Assembly (NCBI RefSeq): GCF_013001025.1
Contig: NZ_CP053021.1
Location: 3,190,001-3,254,000 of the forward strand
Source of the DNA: Sphingobium yanoikuyae
Lineage (GTDB): Bacteria; Pseudomonadota; Alphaproteobacteria; Sphingomonadales; Sphingomonadaceae
DNA length: 64,000 nucleotides
Reading direction: 5' to 3'
Position 1 is the stretch's first letter. Every line of letters begins with the position of its first letter. Positions 42,927 through 51,179 of this stretch are shown piece by piece. The notes under the pieces are model-generated. The model saw only the letters and a program-made list of their open reading frames with translations, had not been told where the DNA came from and did not search any database. The position numbers and the translations under genes are program-made.

Positions 42927-43085
42927 ATGACTGATACGACCGCGCGCAATGTCTGGACCATGACGATGGAAGAGGTTGAGGCCGCATTGAGGCACGCCCG
43001 CCCGCACACACCGCGCTATCTGGCGCTTTGCCGCTATATTTTCGCCAACACCTATGATCGCACCCCAGATGGCGGATATCGCTGA
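42927..43085 (+). CDS. 52-aa rightward protein in the control region
   Basis: From ATG 42927 with GAGGT 7 nt upstream: MTDTTARNVWTMTMEEVEAALRHARPHTPRYLALCRYIF... It is basic and helical. Its place, divergent from the replication operon, is where a Cro/excisionase-like regulator would be expected, but no helix-turn-helix is obvious. Confidence 0.55.
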   Translation: MTDTTARNVWTMTMEEVEAALRHARPHTPRYLALCRYIFANTYDRTPDGGYR

Positions 43086-43292
43086 CAATGAAGTGCATTA
43101 ACCAAATGGGTTCATACACTTTAAGTTTCCCTAAATAGGGGTGATCAAATTGGGTGGGGCCATCGTCAGCTTTCAGACGGTGGCCCTATCGCACAGAGCG
43201 GCGATAAAATTTTTCGGCAAAACTATCGAAACTTCATTTTCGCTATGACATCACCGCCGCCCATACGACAGGGGAGGTCTAGAACGTCTAAC

Positions 43293-44018
43293 TCAAGGCA
43301 GGTATCGCGGTTGTCGTCGCTCTTTTTGTGCTGCCGCTTCATCAAACTTTGAAGCCACGCGACGCACCAAATCCCAGAATCCAGCATCGTCCCTGAAAGC
43401 TGGTGCCATGACGTCAATTTCTTCCGGACTCAAATATCCTATCCGAGCGAACATCGGACTGTATTTCGAGTGCCGTTGCTCCCGCGCTGCGGCCACCAAT
43501 TTTGCCTGCGCCTCCATGAACAGTTCCGAATGTTCGGGTTCTGGAATGTCCTGAAGCCTGTAGACCAAGGCCAGAACCGGTACTAATTTTTCGATAGCTT
43601 CGTGCTCTAACGAATTTCGATCGGCGTGCCGGTGTTCAAAATCTGCCGATAGCGCCCGAGCCGACATTCTCGTGCGACATTCAAGAACGACATGCTCAGC
43701 ATAACGATCAGCAACACCATAGAGTTCGATGTGGAGTGTGGCCGGGACAAAGCGCCCGCCCTGTGAAGACGCAATAGATCGACTGTTGAGCCAATCACAC
43801 AGCGCTTGTGCCCGCTTTGCCTCTATACCCAATTCACGACGAGCAGCGGTAATAGGCGCTTCCATATTTTTTGCCCATTCGAGCGAATGTAATCGCTTGA
43901 TGCGGATCATGCTTTCACAACCTTTGAGGAAACCTATCGCGCGGTTCAATTCCTCCGAACCGTGCTTTTCAATCAAGCGCTTGGCGAGCGCTTCCTGTAG
44001 CTCTTGAAGGGTCTTCAT
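43293..44018 (-). CDS. hypothetical accessory protein
   Basis: 241 aa from ATG 44018, all-helical with charged segments (TLQELQEALAKRLIEKHGSEELNRAIGFLKGCESM..., FDEAAAQKERRQPRYLP). No domain or catalytic motif recognised. It is transcribed leftward between rightward genes; its start is 126 nt from that of the divergent 228-aa gene. Confidence 0.6.
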   Translation of the reverse strand: MKTLQELQEALAKRLIEKHGSEELNRAIGFLKGCESMIRIKRLHSLEWAKNMEAPITAARRELGIEAKRAQALCDWLNSRSIASSQGGRFVPATLHIELYGVADRYAEHVVLECRTRMSARALSADFEHRHADRNSLEHEAIEKLVPVLALVYRLQDIPEPEHSELFMEAQAKLVAAAREQRHSKYSPMFARIGYLSPEEIDVMAPAFRDDAGFWDLVRRVASKFDEAAAQKERRQPRYLP

Positions 44019-44144
44019 AAGCGCCGCGATAGCAGGGTTTGAGGCTTGTCCAAAACGAGAATGACGTTGATCGCACCTCGTGGGAAAAGCTGCCTACCGA
44101 ACAGCAATCGGCTGTTTAAACCCGGACTAAAGGCAGTATCGAGT

Positions 44145-44831
44145 ATGAAACCCCGCATCATCACCGCCCTTCTGATCGACCCCAAGACACAGACCACCAG
44201 CGAGATCGAAATCGACATCAATGACGGTCAGGCTATCCGGTCGGCCATCGGCGGATCGTTCGAACGATATTCGCTCAAGGTCGGCACCAAGTTTCCCATG
44301 GCTGTCTACGTGTTGGAATATGCCCGGATGACTGGCGGCCACACGCCTTTTAGGTTTGCGGATGTTGCATGGCCGGAAGTGATTTTCGGCAAGACGCTGT
44401 TGGTTGGTATGCGTGGTCAACATGACTGCACGCTGCCGGAGAAGTATCGTCAGCCGGAATTGATCTTCACCGGATCGCCTGCACCTACGATCGCCCCGCC
44501 TCTGACACGTGCCGATCGCCGCCGCGCCATGAAAGCGGCCCGTGGCAGGGACGATAATATGTCGGTTGATAATCTCATGCCTCTGATGCCCAACGCGGTT
44601 CTGCCGAGTGGTGAATTCAATGCGCAGGTTCAGTTCATCCTGAGCGACCACCGCTACAAGGCAGCGGCACGCAAGGTTCTGGAAAAGCACGGTGCGCATG
44701 TTGTCCGCTATTTCGCCTGTCCCACTGGCATGGGCGGCACCAGCCTCGAACTGGAATTCAACGACAATGATGCGCTGCACGCCGCCTTGAACGGGTACGA
44801 CCGCTATCTGGACCGTGTCGGCGCGCCGTAA
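44145..44831 (+). CDS. hypothetical phage protein
   Basis: 228 aa from ATG 44145, preferred over an upstream in-frame ATG at 44046. The N-terminal beta-rich half (KPRIITALLIDPKTQTTSEIEIDINDGQAIRSAIGG) is followed by a basic linker (RADRRRAMKAARGR) and a C-terminal part with FILSDHRYKAAARKVLEKHGAHVVRYFACPTGMGGTSLELEF. Unassigned; conserved-looking in the early region. Confidence 0.65.
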   Translation: MKPRIITALLIDPKTQTTSEIEIDINDGQAIRSAIGGSFERYSLKVGTKFPMAVYVLEYARMTGGHTPFRFADVAWPEVIFGKTLLVGMRGQHDCTLPEKYRQPELIFTGSPAPTIAPPLTRADRRRAMKAARGRDDNMSVDNLMPLMPNAVLPSGEFNAQVQFILSDHRYKAAARKVLEKHGAHVVRYFACPTGMGGTSLELEFNDNDALHAALNGYDRYLDRVGAP

Positions 44832-44942
44832 GCGCTACCTCACTCTCACCGCGAATAAGGGCACCCGGAACCGGATGCCTATGCCGTCCGGGAGCACACT
44901 GCGGTTCTGGAGACGGGAGAACTTTGAATAAAGGAAATGAGA

Positions 44943-45263
44943 ATGAATAACGAAACCACAGAAATCACCATCACGGACGATTTTGGTGCCGATCTGGCAT
45001 TCGCTGGTCTGCAACTTGGCAGCTTCTATCATGAACAGAATGGCTACGGACGTTGGGTTACCGTCTACCAGACCGCTGCGGGTCAATACGCTGCGGCCCT
45101 GTATTCCGACCGTTACAACGAAGATATCCAGCGACGTGCTGTTTCGGCTGCCACCGCCAACGAACTGGCTGACGCCATCCTCGACATCGACCATCGCTTT
45201 CTGACTGCAATCAAGCGGGCATTCAAAGATGCCGAACTGGTCTGGGCCAAGCGCGTCGACTGA
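44943..45263 (+). CDS. hypothetical early-region protein
   Basis: 106 aa from ATG 44943 (AAGGAAA upstream). Acidic alpha/beta composition with a repeated aromatic pattern GSFYHEQNGYGRWVTVYQTAAGQYAAALYSDRYNEDIQRR. No family. Its leader contains CCGTCCGGGAGC, similar to the leader of the next gene. Confidence 0.65.
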   Translation: MNNETTEITITDDFGADLAFAGLQLGSFYHEQNGYGRWVTVYQTAAGQYAAALYSDRYNEDIQRRAVSAATANELADAILDIDHRFLTAIKRAFKDAELVWAKRVD

Positions 45264-45379
45264 TGATCCGGGGAGGCCCTGACCTCCCCCACCATTCCCG
45301 AAAAACTTTAACGACACCGTCCGGGGAGCGGCGCGCCCCGGAATCGGCACCTTTGCGCCCAATCGAAAAGGAAATTTCC

Positions 45380-45661
45380 ATGAATATCGACCCACGCCTG
45401 ACCTTCGATGACATCATTGACTATGCGCGGTGCGGCGCAATGACTGCACACATTGGCCATCACATGGTGGCTGGAACGCCCCACCCCTCCGCTGACGACC
45501 GCCTCACCCAGTTGCGCGATGCTATGGCCAATCTGGTCATCGAACAATCTCGCAACCAGAGTGACGCCGCCGAAGCATTCGCGAACATTGAACGTCTCCG
45601 CGACAGTTGCGCGGCCGATCGTGCCGCCGCCGCTAAACTCAATATTTTGGCTGTCTGCTGA
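45380..45661 (+). CDS. hypothetical early-region protein
   Basis: 93 aa from ATG 45380 (AAGGAAAT upstream). His-rich N-terminal half (ARCGAMTAHIGHHMVAGTPHPS) and a helical C-terminal half (QLRDAMANLVIEQSRNQSDAAEAFANIERL). Unknown. The leader has a CCGGGG...CCCCGG hairpin (45321-45341). Confidence 0.62.
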   Translation: MNIDPRLTFDDIIDYARCGAMTAHIGHHMVAGTPHPSADDRLTQLRDAMANLVIEQSRNQSDAAEAFANIERLRDSCAADRAAAAKLNILAVC

Positions 45662-45684
45662 TCCGATCAAACAGGGGGACCATC

Positions 45685-45864
45685 GTGAACAAGCATCAGC
45701 CCGACCATGCCAACCAGCCCGCCAACGACAATGTGATCGCATTTCCCGCGTCGCGCCGTGTGCGCCCTGTCGAGGAACCGCGCTTCGAGGTTTCGGGCTT
45801 TTGGTGGACCGCGTCAGAATGGGCGGAATATGAGGCCCATGTCCGAGAGAGCTTCGGGATTTGA
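45685..45864 (+). CDS. 59-aa hypothetical protein
   Basis: From GTG 45685 with GGGGGA at the SD position: (M)NKHQPDHANQPANDNVIAFP... ending FWWTASEWAEYEAHVRESFGI. It contains a VIAFPASRRVR segment common in short sphingomonad proteins. The last gene of the rightward early group; a further 49-codon frame from 45840 overlaps its end and is doubtful. Confidence 0.55.
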   Translation: MNKHQPDHANQPANDNVIAFPASRRVRPVEEPRFEVSGFWWTASEWAEYEAHVRESFGI

Positions 45865-45965
45865 AGTGGACGATCCGATCATGCTGAAAGGGTTCGGTCT
45901 CCCAGCGAATAACCGGATCGCCCATCCAACCTTTACAACGACCTTCACCGGCCGTCGACACAAAA

Positions 45966-45986
45966 AGGCCCGGTCGGGCCGGGCCT
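45966..45986 (-). terminator. leftward terminator 1 of 3
   Basis: AGGCCCGG / CCGGGCCT arms, 5-nt loop, leftward tail TTTTTG. It also closes the rightward early group from the other side, though without a U-tract in that direction. Confidence 0.7.
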
Positions 45987-46056
45987 AGGGGAGAAGCATC
46001 GTGATTTTCAGAGCAGCCCAATCCTACGTCTTTGCATTTCCTTAGCAACAGAAAAA

Positions 46057-46083
46057 TGGCCCGACGCTATGGTCGCCGGGCCA
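46057..46083 (-). terminator. leftward terminator 2 of 3
   Basis: TGGCCCG / CGGGCCA arms with a partly paired loop; leftward tail ATTTTTC. Confidence 0.7.
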
Positions 46084-46207
46084 TTGAAGTCGCTGCTGCC
46101 AAATTCGGATCGTCGAAAAAAGCGATCTGTTGTGATGAGCATGATGACACTGAATTGAGAATTTTTCGTTAAGGCTTTGACCCGTTGATATCCTCATGAC
46201 AAAAAAT

Positions 46208-46228
46208 CGGCCCGACAATGCCGGGCCG
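46208..46228 (-). terminator. leftward terminator 3 of 3 (nearest the integrase)
   Basis: CGGCCCG / CGGGCCG arms, 7-nt loop; leftward tail ATTTTTTG. It lies 87 nt beyond the integrase stop and would be its natural terminator. The ~125 and ~70 nt to the next two terminators hold no convincing gene. Confidence 0.72.
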
Positions 46229-46314
46229 TAATCTTCGGAGGAAGATAAGTTTAAGGTTGCCGCACTGCGGTCGCTGAACGCGCAGCATGGACAATATGAA
46301 GAACGGTCAACATC

Positions 46315-47601
46315 TCATTTTGTTGCTTGCTTTGACGCTTTCACAATTTTGTCGAGATGATCGGCCCAGAGCATTAGCGCGCGCCGTTTCTCTGCATAAT
46401 AATCGTTACGATCGTAGGTGCCTTCCACTCCGCGAATGATGTGGCTTAGCACCCGTTCAATGTGATCCTTGGCGATGAGACGATTGCCGCCTTCATCGCG
46501 TAAGCCGTTCATCATTGTCGACACAGTGCGCCGCAGGTCGTGAAACGACCAATGCGCCACTTCAATACCATCGGCCGACGCGAGCTTGGAAACCGCCGCC
46601 TTGATCGCGGCCTGCCGCTTGGAAAAGCCAGTCAAATGATTGTCACCGTCAGCGGCCGCGAACAGGTAGCGCGATGTCGTTGCCTTCAAGCGCCGCTCAA
46701 CGATCTTCCACGCCTGCGGTGAGAGCGGGACGACGTGCGCGCGATTGTGCTTCATCCGATCTGCGCTGATCGTGATGTGACGCGCGTTGATATCCACCTC
46801 TGAGCGAAGCGCCCCGAATATCTCATTCTTCCGCTGTCCCGTCAGAAGCGCGAGCCGATATGCATCTGTCCAAATCTGGTCTTCCGCTTCCAACGCCGTC
46901 AGCAGGTAGCGGATTTCGTTTTCCGTGAGATATCGGTCCCGCGCCCGTAGCTGAGAGATAGGCAAGTCTTCTGCTGGATTAGTCCTGAGGCCCGTGGCGC
47001 GCTTCTCCAATTTTGCCCACCGGAAAAATGCTTTGATGTAGCGCGTGGTCGAATTTGCCGCCCCCATATAGCCATCATCGCGCAGCCCTTGGATGACATC
47101 GTAAAGCACCTCTTCGGTCACTTCATTCATCATCGTGTCACCTATCTCGTCAGCCCATTGCCTCTTCCACATTCCCTCCTTCTCGATGATCGTCCGGGGC
47201 TTGTTACGCGCTTTTCCGTGAACGTTGGTTCCTGCCTTCAGGCCGCCGATATAGCGATCCCAAGCTTGCTGACAGGTCATACCCGCGCGCTTTGCCTCAA
47301 CCGCTGGAGTAGCATCCGTGGCCGCCACGCCAGCGCCATATTTGACGTGGACATCAACGCCTGCATCGTGATCAGCTTGGATCGCACCAGCCTTTGCCCG
47401 AGCGTCCGCCAGCCCCACGGCTGGAAACTTACCCAGCGTGAGCGTCCGAGGCACACCATTCACCCGCGCCTGCCACGTCCAAGTTTTGCTAAATTTGGTG
47501 ACCACGAGAGCGAGCCGGTTTCCCTTGGGATCGAGGTATCTCGCATTTTCCTGCTTGAGGCCAACCAGCCCCTGATGATTCCATTTTACGTCCATGCTCA
47601 T
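46315..47601 (-). CDS. tyrosine integrase
   Basis: 428 aa from ATG 47601. N-terminal DUF4102-like arm-binding domain (about 1-95: KQENARYLDPKGNRLALVVTKFSKTWTWQARVNGVPRTLTLGKFPAVGLADAR), SAM-like core-binding domain (about 110-200), catalytic domain with Arg in LLTGQRKNEIF, His-x-x-Arg in SFHDLRRTVST, His in VLSHIIRG and nucleophile Tyr in GTYDRNDYY. It recombines the tRNA-Arg 3' end with attP. Arm-type sites overlap its upstream region, so self-repression is plausible. Confidence 0.95.
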   Translation of the reverse strand: MSMDVKWNHQGLVGLKQENARYLDPKGNRLALVVTKFSKTWTWQARVNGVPRTLTLGKFPAVGLADARAKAGAIQADHDAGVDVHVKYGAGVAATDATPAVEAKRAGMTCQQAWDRYIGGLKAGTNVHGKARNKPRTIIEKEGMWKRQWADEIGDTMMNEVTEEVLYDVIQGLRDDGYMGAANSTTRYIKAFFRWAKLEKRATGLRTNPAEDLPISQLRARDRYLTENEIRYLLTALEAEDQIWTDAYRLALLTGQRKNEIFGALRSEVDINARHITISADRMKHNRAHVVPLSPQAWKIVERRLKATTSRYLFAAADGDNHLTGFSKRQAAIKAAVSKLASADGIEVAHWSFHDLRRTVSTMMNGLRDEGGNRLIAKDHIERVLSHIIRGVEGTYDRNDYYAEKRRALMLWADHLDKIVKASKQATK

Positions 47602-47613
47602 CGTCCATGCACA

Positions 47614-47708
47614 GCATACGCCAAGCAGGGAGGAAGACCGATTCACGCGACGCTGTTGTATGCTGTCGCTTTCTGTCGTCCTGACCGTATGCCACGCCGT
47701 ATGCTACG
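47614..47708. promoter_or_regulatory. putative integrase arm-type sites, right arm
   Basis: GCATACGCC (inverted, 47614-47622), GTATGCTGTCGC (47658-47669), ACCGTATGCCACGC (47684-47697) and GTATGCTACG (47699-47708) share a GTATGC(C/T)-core with the left arm. Confidence 0.55.
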
Positions 47709-47767
47709 AGGCGTTGCCGCCCCTGTTAGCAACAAGGTCAGAGCTTCAAATCTTTGATTTTATTGGA

Positions 47768-47822
47768 GAAAATGGTGCACCCGACGGGATTCGAACCCAT
47801 GGCCCTCAGATTAGGAATCTGA
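47768..47822. repeat. right attachment site
   Basis: 55 bp identical to 6683-6737. Here it is joined to the host 5' part of the tRNA, so the phage copy restores a complete tRNA gene. Confidence 0.93.
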
Positions 47823-47850
47823 TGCTCTATCCTGCTGAGCTACGGGTGCA
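47773..47850 (-). tRNA. tRNA-Arg (anticodon CCT)
   Basis: Acceptor arms TGCACCC / GGGTGCA with encoded CCA (47775-47773), D-arm GTAGCTCAGC...AGAGC, anticodon stem CAGA-TTCCTAA-TCTG giving anticodon CCT, and T-loop GGTTCGAATCCC. The gene is intact with a phage-derived 3' half. Confidence 0.95.
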
Positions 47851-47885
47851 CGCAGCGCCGGCTCTATTATGCGCGGCGCGCGCGG

Positions 47886-48374
47886 TCAATTCTTCGCTTC
47901 AGGCGGAATCACGGGAAAGGGCAGTTGCGCGACATTGATACCTTCCTCGGCCAGCGCCTTGGCCTCGGCCGGGGCGACCTCGCCATGGATGCTGCCCTTG
48001 TCCTGCTCGCCATAATGCATGGCGCGCGCCTGCTCGGCAAAGCCGCGCCCGACCCAGGTGGAGCCTTCCAGCACCTTCTTCTGTGCGTCCGCCAGCGCCT
48101 CGACCAGCGCGCGCATCTTCGCCTCGTCCGGCCCGGCCGCGACCGGCGCCGTCTCCGCTTCGGCCGTCGGCTGCTGCTGCGGCGCGATCTCGCGCCGCTG
48201 GTTGCCCTTGGCCGCAACCGCCGGCGCCATCAGCGCCTTGCCGACACGCGTGTCGCCGCACAGCGGACAGGCGAGCAGGCCCCGTTCCTTCTGGTCCGCA
48301 AAGTCTGCGCTGGAGCCGAACCAGGCCTCGAACACATGGCCCTGGCCCTCGCACTTAAGGTCGAAAACGATCAC
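47886..48374 (-). CDS. DUF1178 family protein
   Basis: 162 aa. MIVFDLKCEGQGHVFEAWFGSSADFADQKERGLLACPLCGDTRVGKALMAP is the family signature: a zinc-ribbon-like C...CPxC plus WF.S..dF. The function is unknown. It overlaps the amidase gene by 4 nt, the usual pairing in sphingomonads and other alphaproteobacteria. First host gene to the right of the tRNA. Confidence 0.92.
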   Translation of the reverse strand: MIVFDLKCEGQGHVFEAWFGSSADFADQKERGLLACPLCGDTRVGKALMAPAVAAKGNQRREIAPQQQPTAEAETAPVAAGPDEAKMRALVEALADAQKKVLEGSTWVGRGFAEQARAMHYGEQDKGSIHGEVAPAEAKALAEEGINVAQLPFPVIPPEAKN

Positions 48375-49201
48375 CTGATCTCAACATCCTGCGGTATCAC
48401 GCGCCGATTGGCGATGGCGGGCACCCGCCCGCGCACCGCCTCTACGCGGCTGAGGTCGAGATCGGCAAGGGCCAGCCCCGTCGCCTCGCCCATGTCCAGC
48501 AGCACATCGCCCCATGGATCGACCACCAGGCTATGGCCATAGGTGGTGCGCCCGTCCTGATGCGCGCCCGCCTGCGCGGCGGCGATCAGGAAACAGCCCG
48601 CCTCGATCGCGCGGGCGCGCAGCAGCACATGCCAGTGCGCCTGGCCCGTGGGCACGGTGAAGGCCGCCGGTGCCAGCAGCACTGTCGCCCCGGCATTGGT
48701 CAGCGCCCGGTAGAGATCGGGAAAGCGCATGTCGTAGCAGATGGAAAAGCCCATCCGTGCCCAGGGCGTATCGACCGCCACCACGCTTTCCCCCGGTCCA
48801 TAGACCGAGGATTCGCGCCAGCTTTCGCCCGATGCCAGATCGACGTCGAACAGATGGATCTTGTCGTAGCGCGCCCGTATCTCGCCGCGATCGTCGATCA
48901 TGAAGCTGCGATTGGCCCAGCGCCCGTCGCTGCGCGCATCTTTCAGCGGCAGCGATCCGATATGGATCCACAGCCCCTCGCGCGCTGCCGCCTCGCGCAC
49001 CGCGGCCAGCACGATATCGTCCGCCTCGCCGCGCAGCGTTTCCGCCGCGCGCTTGCGATCCCGGTCCAGATAGCCCGCCATTTCCGGGGTGAAGAGCATG
49101 TCCGCCCCCTCGCCCTTGGCGCGCTTCGCCGCCTCCTCAATCGCGGCGGCATTGGCGGCCGGGTCGATCCCGGTCGTCATCTGAAAGATCGCGGCGCGCA
49201 T
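48371..49201 (-). CDS. carbon-nitrogen hydrolase (Nit2/omega-amidase-like)
   Basis: 276 aa. The nitrilase-fold triad is visible: Glu in LFTPEMAGYL (about 40), Lys in ARYDKIHLFDVD (about 112), Cys in FSICYDMRFPDLYRAL (about 153). The group containing Nit2/YafV-like enzymes deaminates omega-amides or repairs deaminated glutathione; the substrate is not decided. It lies in an operon with grxC upstream and DUF1178 downstream. Confidence 0.9.
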   Translation of the reverse strand: MRAAIFQMTTGIDPAANAAAIEEAAKRAKGEGADMLFTPEMAGYLDRDRKRAAETLRGEADDIVLAAVREAAAREGLWIHIGSLPLKDARSDGRWANRSFMIDDRGEIRARYDKIHLFDVDLASGESWRESSVYGPGESVVAVDTPWARMGFSICYDMRFPDLYRALTNAGATVLLAPAAFTVPTGQAHWHVLLRARAIEAGCFLIAAAQAGAHQDGRTTYGHSLVVDPWGDVLLDMGEATGLALADLDLSRVEAVRGRVPAIANRRVIPQDVEIR

Positions 49202-49207
49202 CGGGCG

Positions 49208-49465
49208 TTACAGACCCAGCAACGGGTCGAGCTTGCCCTCGCGGTTCAGCGCGGCGAGATCGTCGCTGCCGCCGATATGCTGGCCGTCGATGAAGATTTG
49301 CGGCACGGTGGTGCGTCCGGGCGCCCGCTCCAGCATTTCCTCGCGCCTGGGGCCGCCCAGCGAGATATCATATTCCTCGAAGGCAACACCCTTGCCCTCC
49401 AGCAGTGCCTTGGCCCGCGCGCAATAGCCGCACCAGTCCTTGGTATAGATTTCGACCTTTGCCAT
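49208..49465 (-). CDS. grxC: glutaredoxin 3
   Basis: 85 aa, MAKVEIYTKDWCGYCARAKALLEGKGV... with dithiol active site C-G-Y-C (13-16), cis-Pro segment TVPQIFIDG and GGSDDL for glutathione binding. Cytosolic thiol-disulfide oxidoreductase. GGAG is present upstream of the ATG at 49465. The amidase starts 6 nt after its stop. Confidence 0.95.
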   Translation of the reverse strand: MAKVEIYTKDWCGYCARAKALLEGKGVAFEEYDISLGGPRREEMLERAPGRTTVPQIFIDGQHIGGSDDLAALNREGKLDPLLGL

Positions 49466-49515
49466 TATCTCGGTAAAACTCCTTTGCCCCGAAATTGGGG
49501 GGAATGCGCGCTTTG

Positions 49516-50274
49516 TCAATCGTCGCCAGTTCTGGACCCGGTTCTGGGCAGGGCCCGCGCCCAGCACAGCAGATGCACCTCGCGCGCGCCGCCGGCCTTC
49601 AGCAGCTTGGCGCAGGCCGCCGCCGTCGCCCCGCTGGTATGGACATCGTCGACCAGCCATATCACCCGTCCCGCCAGCCCATGGTCCGGCCCCAGTGCAA
49701 AGGCGCCGCGCACCGCCTGCGCCCGCTGTTTCGGATTCATCCCCCGCAGCGGCTGCGTCCGCTTCACCCGACGCAAGCCATGCTTGTCCACCGCCAGCCC
49801 GGTCAGCCGCCCCAGATGATCGGCGATCAGCGCCGCCTGGTTGAAGCCGCGCCCCCACAGCCGCCAGCGATGCAGCGGCACCGGCACGATCAGCGCGTCC
49901 TCCATCTCCGGCCGCACATGGCGCAGCATCTGCCCCGCCACCAGCCGGGCCAGGCCGATCCGCCGCCCATATTTCAACCGCAGCGCCACCGTCCGCGCGA
50001 CATCGCCATAGGCCAGCACCGCCCGCGCGCTGTCGAAGGGCGGCGGATTGGCCAGGCAGGCGCCACAGGCCGCGCCCTCGCCCATCTCATGCTCGAACGG
50101 CAGGCCACAACGCGCGCAGCAGGGCGGCCCCAGAAACCGCATCCCGCTCCAGCAATCCAGGCAGAAACCATGATCCGCGCCGACGATCGCGCCGCATCCG
50201 GGGCAGCGGGGCGGAAGGGCATAATCCATGACCGGACGCATCACGGTCTTGAGAAGCGGGACCAGCGACATCAT
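49516..50274 (-). CDS. ComF family phosphoribosyltransferase-like protein
   Basis: About 252 aa from ATG 50274. N-terminal zinc ribbon (CPGCGAIV...CLDCW; CARCG; CGACL) and C-terminal PRTase fold with the PRPP motif VIWLVDDVHTSGATAAACAKLL. The family is linked to DNA uptake in competent bacteria, but in most alphaproteobacteria its role is not defined. It is divergent from the methyltransferase gene, 42 nt apart. Confidence 0.92.
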   Translation of the reverse strand: MMSLVPLLKTVMRPVMDYALPPRCPGCGAIVGADHGFCLDCWSGMRFLGPPCCARCGLPFEHEMGEGAACGACLANPPPFDSARAVLAYGDVARTVALRLKYGRRIGLARLVAGQMLRHVRPEMEDALIVPVPLHRWRLWGRGFNQAALIADHLGRLTGLAVDKHGLRRVKRTQPLRGMNPKQRAQAVRGAFALGPDHGLAGRVIWLVDDVHTSGATAAACAKLLKAGGAREVHLLCWARALPRTGSRTGDD

Positions 50275-50315
50275 CTGCCTTGTCCCCGCTTCGTCCCCGA
50301 TGCACAAGGCCCGCC

Positions 50316-51176
50316 ATGACTGCCCCCGAAACCCGCCCCGACATTTTCGACCGCGCCCTGCGCGCCCGTCACCGCGACCGGATGCTCGGCGCCTTTGCCG
50401 ATCACGACTTCCTCCACCGCGCGATGCTGGACGAACTGCTCGAACGGCTGGCCGATGTGCAGCGCGACCTGCCCGAGGTGCTGCTGATCGGCTGCCCGGA
50501 CGGCAGCGCGAAGGCTGCGCTCGAAGCCATGGGCAAGCGCGTCGCCTGCGCCGATCCCGGCTTTCTCGCCGCGCAGCGGGCCGGCGGCGTGCAGGCGGAC
50601 GAGGATGCCCTGCCCTTTGCCGACAATAGTTTCGACCTGGTCATCGCCTGCGGCACGCTCGACAGCGTCAATGATCTGCCCGGCGCGCTGATCCTGATGC
50701 GCCGCGTGCTGCGGCCCGACGGGCTGATGCTCGCCGCCTTTGCCGGCGCAGGCAGCCTGCCGCGCCTCAAGTCCGCCCTGCTCGCGGCCGAAGGCGACCG
50801 CCCCGGTCAGCATGTCCATCCCCAGGTCGATGTCCGCTCGGCCGGCGATCTCTTGAGCCGCGCTGGCTTCGCCATGCCGGTCGCCGATGGAGAGACGCTC
50901 AATATCCGCTATGGCGACATCGTCCGGCTGATGCACGACCTGCGCGGCATGGGCGCGGGCAATGCGCTCGCCACCCGCCCGCCGGCCCTGTCGCGCGATG
51001 TGCTGATGCGCGCCGCCGCCCATTTCGCCAACGCCGCCGATCCGGACGGCCGCACCGCCGAACAGATGGCGCTGATCTACCTCTCCGGCTGGAAGCCCGA
51101 CGCCAGCCAGGCCGCCCCCGCCCGCCGCGGCAGCGCCACCGTCTCGCTGGCCGCCGCGCTCAAGGGCAAGGACTGA
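50316..51176 (+). CDS. class I SAM methyltransferase (BioC/NDUFAF5-like)
   Basis: 286 aa from ATG 50316. FDRALRARHRDRMLGAFADHDFLHRAMLDELLERL precedes the SAM site LLIGCPDGSAKAAL, then ADEDALPFADNSFDLVIACGTLDSVNDLPGAL and LRPDGLMLAAFAG. The order and N-terminal Arg-rich segment match the mitochondrial NDUFAF5/alphaproteobacterial BioC-like group. The substrate is unknown. Confidence 0.85.
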   Translation: MTAPETRPDIFDRALRARHRDRMLGAFADHDFLHRAMLDELLERLADVQRDLPEVLLIGCPDGSAKAALEAMGKRVACADPGFLAAQRAGGVQADEDALPFADNSFDLVIACGTLDSVNDLPGALILMRRVLRPDGLMLAAFAGAGSLPRLKSALLAAEGDRPGQHVHPQVDVRSAGDLLSRAGFAMPVADGETLNIRYGDIVRLMHDLRGMGAGNALATRPPALSRDVLMRAAAHFANAADPDGRTAEQMALIYLSGWKPDASQAAPARRGSATVSLAAALKGKD

Positions 51177-51179
51177 TCC

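Larger units (their letters stand above)
6683..47822. mobile_element. complete ~41 kb tailed prophage in tRNA-Arg(CCT)
   Basis: The element is bounded by 55-bp perfect direct repeats (6683-6737 and 47768-47822); repeat-to-repeat length is 41,085 bp. It encodes a tyrosine integrase next to the tRNA end, a primase/helicase, small and large terminase, portal, protease, capsid, tail tube, tape measure, tail tip and lysozyme, i.e. a full HK97/lambda-like siphovirus set. Host genes on both sides are intact, so the boundaries are well defined. The lysozyme start is unresolved and no repressor is recognised, so inducibility is not certain. Confidence 0.95.

Noticed and set aside
43155..43195. Hairpin GGGCCATCGTC/GACGGTGGCCC as a terminator
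   Set aside because: Strong stem but no U-tract on either strand; left unassigned.
45840..45988. 49-codon frame overlapping the end of the 59-aa gene and running into terminator 1
   Set aside because: No SD of its own and the C-terminus is encoded by the terminator stem; not convincing.
46084..46207. 51-codon minus frame between terminators 2 and 3
   Set aside because: It ends through the terminator 2 hairpin and has an unlikely composition (CHHAHHN...); a short RNA is at least as likely as a peptide.
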